From assembly GCF_029167205.1 (NCBI RefSeq), contig NZ_JARFPL010000022.1:1-41614 (forward strand): 41,614 nt of DNA, written 5' to 3'. Under the pieces are notes generated by a model. That model saw only the letters and a program-made list of their open reading frames with translations. It made no database searches and was not told the DNA's origin. Shown here piece after piece: positions 40,262-41,614 of this stretch. Source of the DNA: Methanocrinis alkalitolerans. GTDB taxonomy: Archaea > Halobacteriota > Methanosarcinia > Methanotrichales > Methanotrichaceae. Numbering within the stretch: the stretch's first letter is position 1; each line of letters opens with the position of its first letter. The translations under genes and the position numbers were made by a program.

Positions 40262-41283
40262 AGGAACCTCTCCAGCTTCTCGGGGCTGCCGCAGGAGAAG
40301 ACCATCCTCTTCAGCGTCTCGAGGCCCTTGCCCGAGTCAATGGCGACCTCCGCCATCCTCGCTCCGTCGGAGAGGGTCTCGGCGATCCCCGAGACGAAGA
40401 GGGCGGCCCCAGCGTTCATCGCGACGACGTCCCTGCAGGGGCCTCTCGCCCCCGAGAGGATCTCCACCAGCTTTGCGGCGTTCTCTTGGGGGGTCCCACC
40501 CCTGATATCCTCGATTCTGGCCATGGGGTAGCCGAAGTCCTCGGGGGTGACGGTGCGGCTCGAGAGCCTCCCCCCGTCGAGCTCGGAGATCCGGGTCGGG
40601 CCGGTGTTGGTGATCTCATCGAGGCCGGAGCCGTGGACGACCATCGCCCTCTCCGCCCCCAGGATCTTGAGGGCGGCGGCGAGCTTATCGCAGAGCCTTG
40701 GGTCGTAGACCCCCATCAGCTGGAACCTCGCTCCAGCGGGGTTTGTGAGGGGGCCCAGGATGTTGAAGACCGTCCTCATGGACAGCTCCCTCCTGACGGA
40801 GGCGACCCGTTTCATGGAGGGGTGGAATACGGGGGCGAGCATGAAACCGATCCCCAGGGTCTCGATCGCCTCGCAGACCCTCTCGGGGCCGGGGGCGACC
40901 TCGACCCCCAGCTCCAAGAGGACGTTGGCGGACCCGCAAGACGAGCTGACGGCGTAGTTTCCGTGCTTCGCCACGAAGGCGCCGCAGGATGCGGCTACGA
41001 TGGCAGCGGCTGTGCTGACGTTGATGGTGTTCGTCCCGTCGCCGCCGGTTCCACAGGTGTCGATCAAGGGACCCGGGACCCGGGGGCTTATCCTCACCGA
41101 TGAGGACCTCATCGCCTTCGCGAGCCCCGCGATCTCCGAGACCGACTCCCCCTTCATCTTGAGGGCGACGAGGAGGGCCCCGATCTGGGCGTCCGTCGCT
41201 ACCTCGAAGACCTCCCCGAGGAGAGCCTCCGCCTCCGGGACGGATAGGTCCCTCCCCTCCACGATCTGTTGCAGATACTCCAT
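40258..41283 (-). CDS. trpD: Anthranilate phosphoribosyltransferase
   Basis: TrpD joins anthranilate and PRPP, the second step. The 341-aa protein has the PRPP motif DTCGTGGDGTNTINVST, the anthranilate-contacting FAPVFHPSMK-type loop (here MLAPVFHPSMKRV) and FNILGPLTNPA. The second motif reads KHGNYAVSSSCGSANVL, with Tyr and Ser where KHGNR and a Lys are common. As first gene of the operon it has a clear promoter with TATA box 41334-41342, a palindrome and a GGTGATCTC ribosome site at 41284-41292. Confidence 0.96.
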   Translation of the reverse strand: MEYLQQIVEGRDLSVPEAEALLGEVFEVATDAQIGALLVALKMKGESVSEIAGLAKAMRSSSVRISPRVPGPLIDTCGTGGDGTNTINVSTAAAIVAASCGAFVAKHGNYAVSSSCGSANVLLELGVEVAPGPERVCEAIETLGIGFMLAPVFHPSMKRVASVRRELSMRTVFNILGPLTNPAGARFQLMGVYDPRLCDKLAAALKILGAERAMVVHGSGLDEITNTGPTRISELDGGRLSSRTVTPEDFGYPMARIEDIRGGTPQENAAKLVEILSGARGPCRDVVAMNAGAALFVSGIAETLSDGARMAEVAIDSGKGLETLKRMVFSCGSPEKLERFL

Positions 41284-41312
41284 GAGATCACCATAATGTA
41301 TGATTTTGTACG

Positions 41313-41336
41313 ATAATGTCTAAATATTGACATTAT
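41313..41336 (-). promoter_or_regulatory. Palindromic putative operator of the trp operon
   Basis: ATAATGTC (41313-41320), an 8-bp AT centre, and GACATTAT (41329-41336) form a perfect 8-bp inverted repeat. It spans the gap between the TATA box and the expected start near 41310 and overlaps the TATA edge, ideal for repression. A TGTAC word at 41307-41311 recalls the TGTACA TRP box bound by TrpY in Methanothermobacter, but it is single and incomplete, so another regulator is equally possible. Confidence 0.6.
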
Positions 41337-41342
41337 ATATAA
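41334..41342 (-). promoter_or_regulatory. TATA box of the trp operon
   Basis: TTATATATA on the minus strand, about 55 bp before ATG 41283. The predicted leader is about 27 nt and leaves no room for an attenuator, which favours control at initiation. Confidence 0.7.
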
Positions 41343-41486
41343 GGGTTGTGGGCGGAAGATGGGTCTGCAGAGGGGGAAGCGGATGGGGCGGGGCCGCCGA
41401 TCTGAAAACGAGTCCCTGACGAGGGAAGAGATCGGAAGATGAGGAGGCGATCGGGTAAAACCGGCGGTGGAGCTCGCGCCAAGCAA

Positions 41487-41614
41487 AATAGAGAGGAGAC
41501 GATAGAGAGGAGACGATAGAGAGGAGACGATAGAGAGGAGACGATAGAGAGGAGACGATAGAGAGGAGACGATAGAGAGGAGACGATAGAGAGGAGACGA
41601 TAGAGAGGAGACGA
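41487..41614. repeat. Minisatellite: at least nine copies of a 14-bp unit, running off the window
   Basis: The unit GATAGAGAGGAGAC repeats without change from 41501 to the window end, with a first copy differing by one base at 41487. All bases but one C and one T per unit are purines on this strand. The true copy number is unknown because the array is cut by the window edge. Confidence 0.97.

Overview
The window reads as a chromosomal segment of a G+C-rich methanogenic archaeon, most likely a Methanothrix (Methanosaeta)-like member of the Methanosarcinales. This is an inference from gene content, not from a database match. The pointers are archaeal-type AlaRS, SecD/SecF, a RecJ-like (GAN-type) DHH nuclease, a hexulose-6-phosphate synthase/RraA-like fusion, a DUF5654 membrane protein, a trpDFEGCBA operon, and promoters with archaeal TATA boxes followed by GGTGAT/GGAGG ribosome binding sites. 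No rRNA, tRNA or CRISPR array was seen. TAG is used freely as a normal stop.

Layout: positions 1-5086 carry the end of an unknown gene, then a plus-strand run of hypothetical protein, Tex, HD hydrolase and M24 peptidase. Positions 5100-8386 are minus strand. They hold a small conserved-looking gene, a strikingly AT-rich three-gene cassette of unknown function (5478-7308), a gene-poor stretch, and an exported protein. Positions 8511-15492 hold a class I aminotransferase, the secFD operon flanked by two different five-copy tandem repeats, the HPS-RraA fusion, and the divergent dapF with a lipoprotein gene. Positions 15629-19505 hold the DHH nuclease, a dodecin lacking the usual flavin-stacking Trp, an alpha/beta hydrolase, a thioredoxin-like protein and a small unknown protein.

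Positions 19827-22412 hold three exported proteins in a row. The first is a DUF6345-like protein with a caspase/gingipain-like His/Cys pair. The second looks like the separated N-terminal half of such proteins. Positions 22502-33310 hold alaS, DUF5654, an AlbA_2/Schlafen-domain protein, a large exported HEAT-repeat protein, a bacterial-type glucokinase and a tandem pair of radical SAM proteins with cobalamin-binding-type layout.

Positions 33489-34659 are an IS1-like insertion sequence whose transposase needs a -1 shift at an A6 run and is also broken by an in-frame amber codon. It sits just downstream of the trp operon. The trp operon (34732-41283, minus strand) encodes the whole chorismate-to-tryptophan pathway with overlapping stops and starts. 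It has one clear promoter carrying a palindrome between the TATA box and the start site. The window ends inside a 14-bp tandem repeat.

The best candidates for something undescribed are the AT-rich three-gene cassette (5478-7308) and the exported caspase-like protein with its split partner (19827-22412). Also worth a look are the ATT initiation codon inferred for the HPS-RraA gene and the three unrelated minisatellites.
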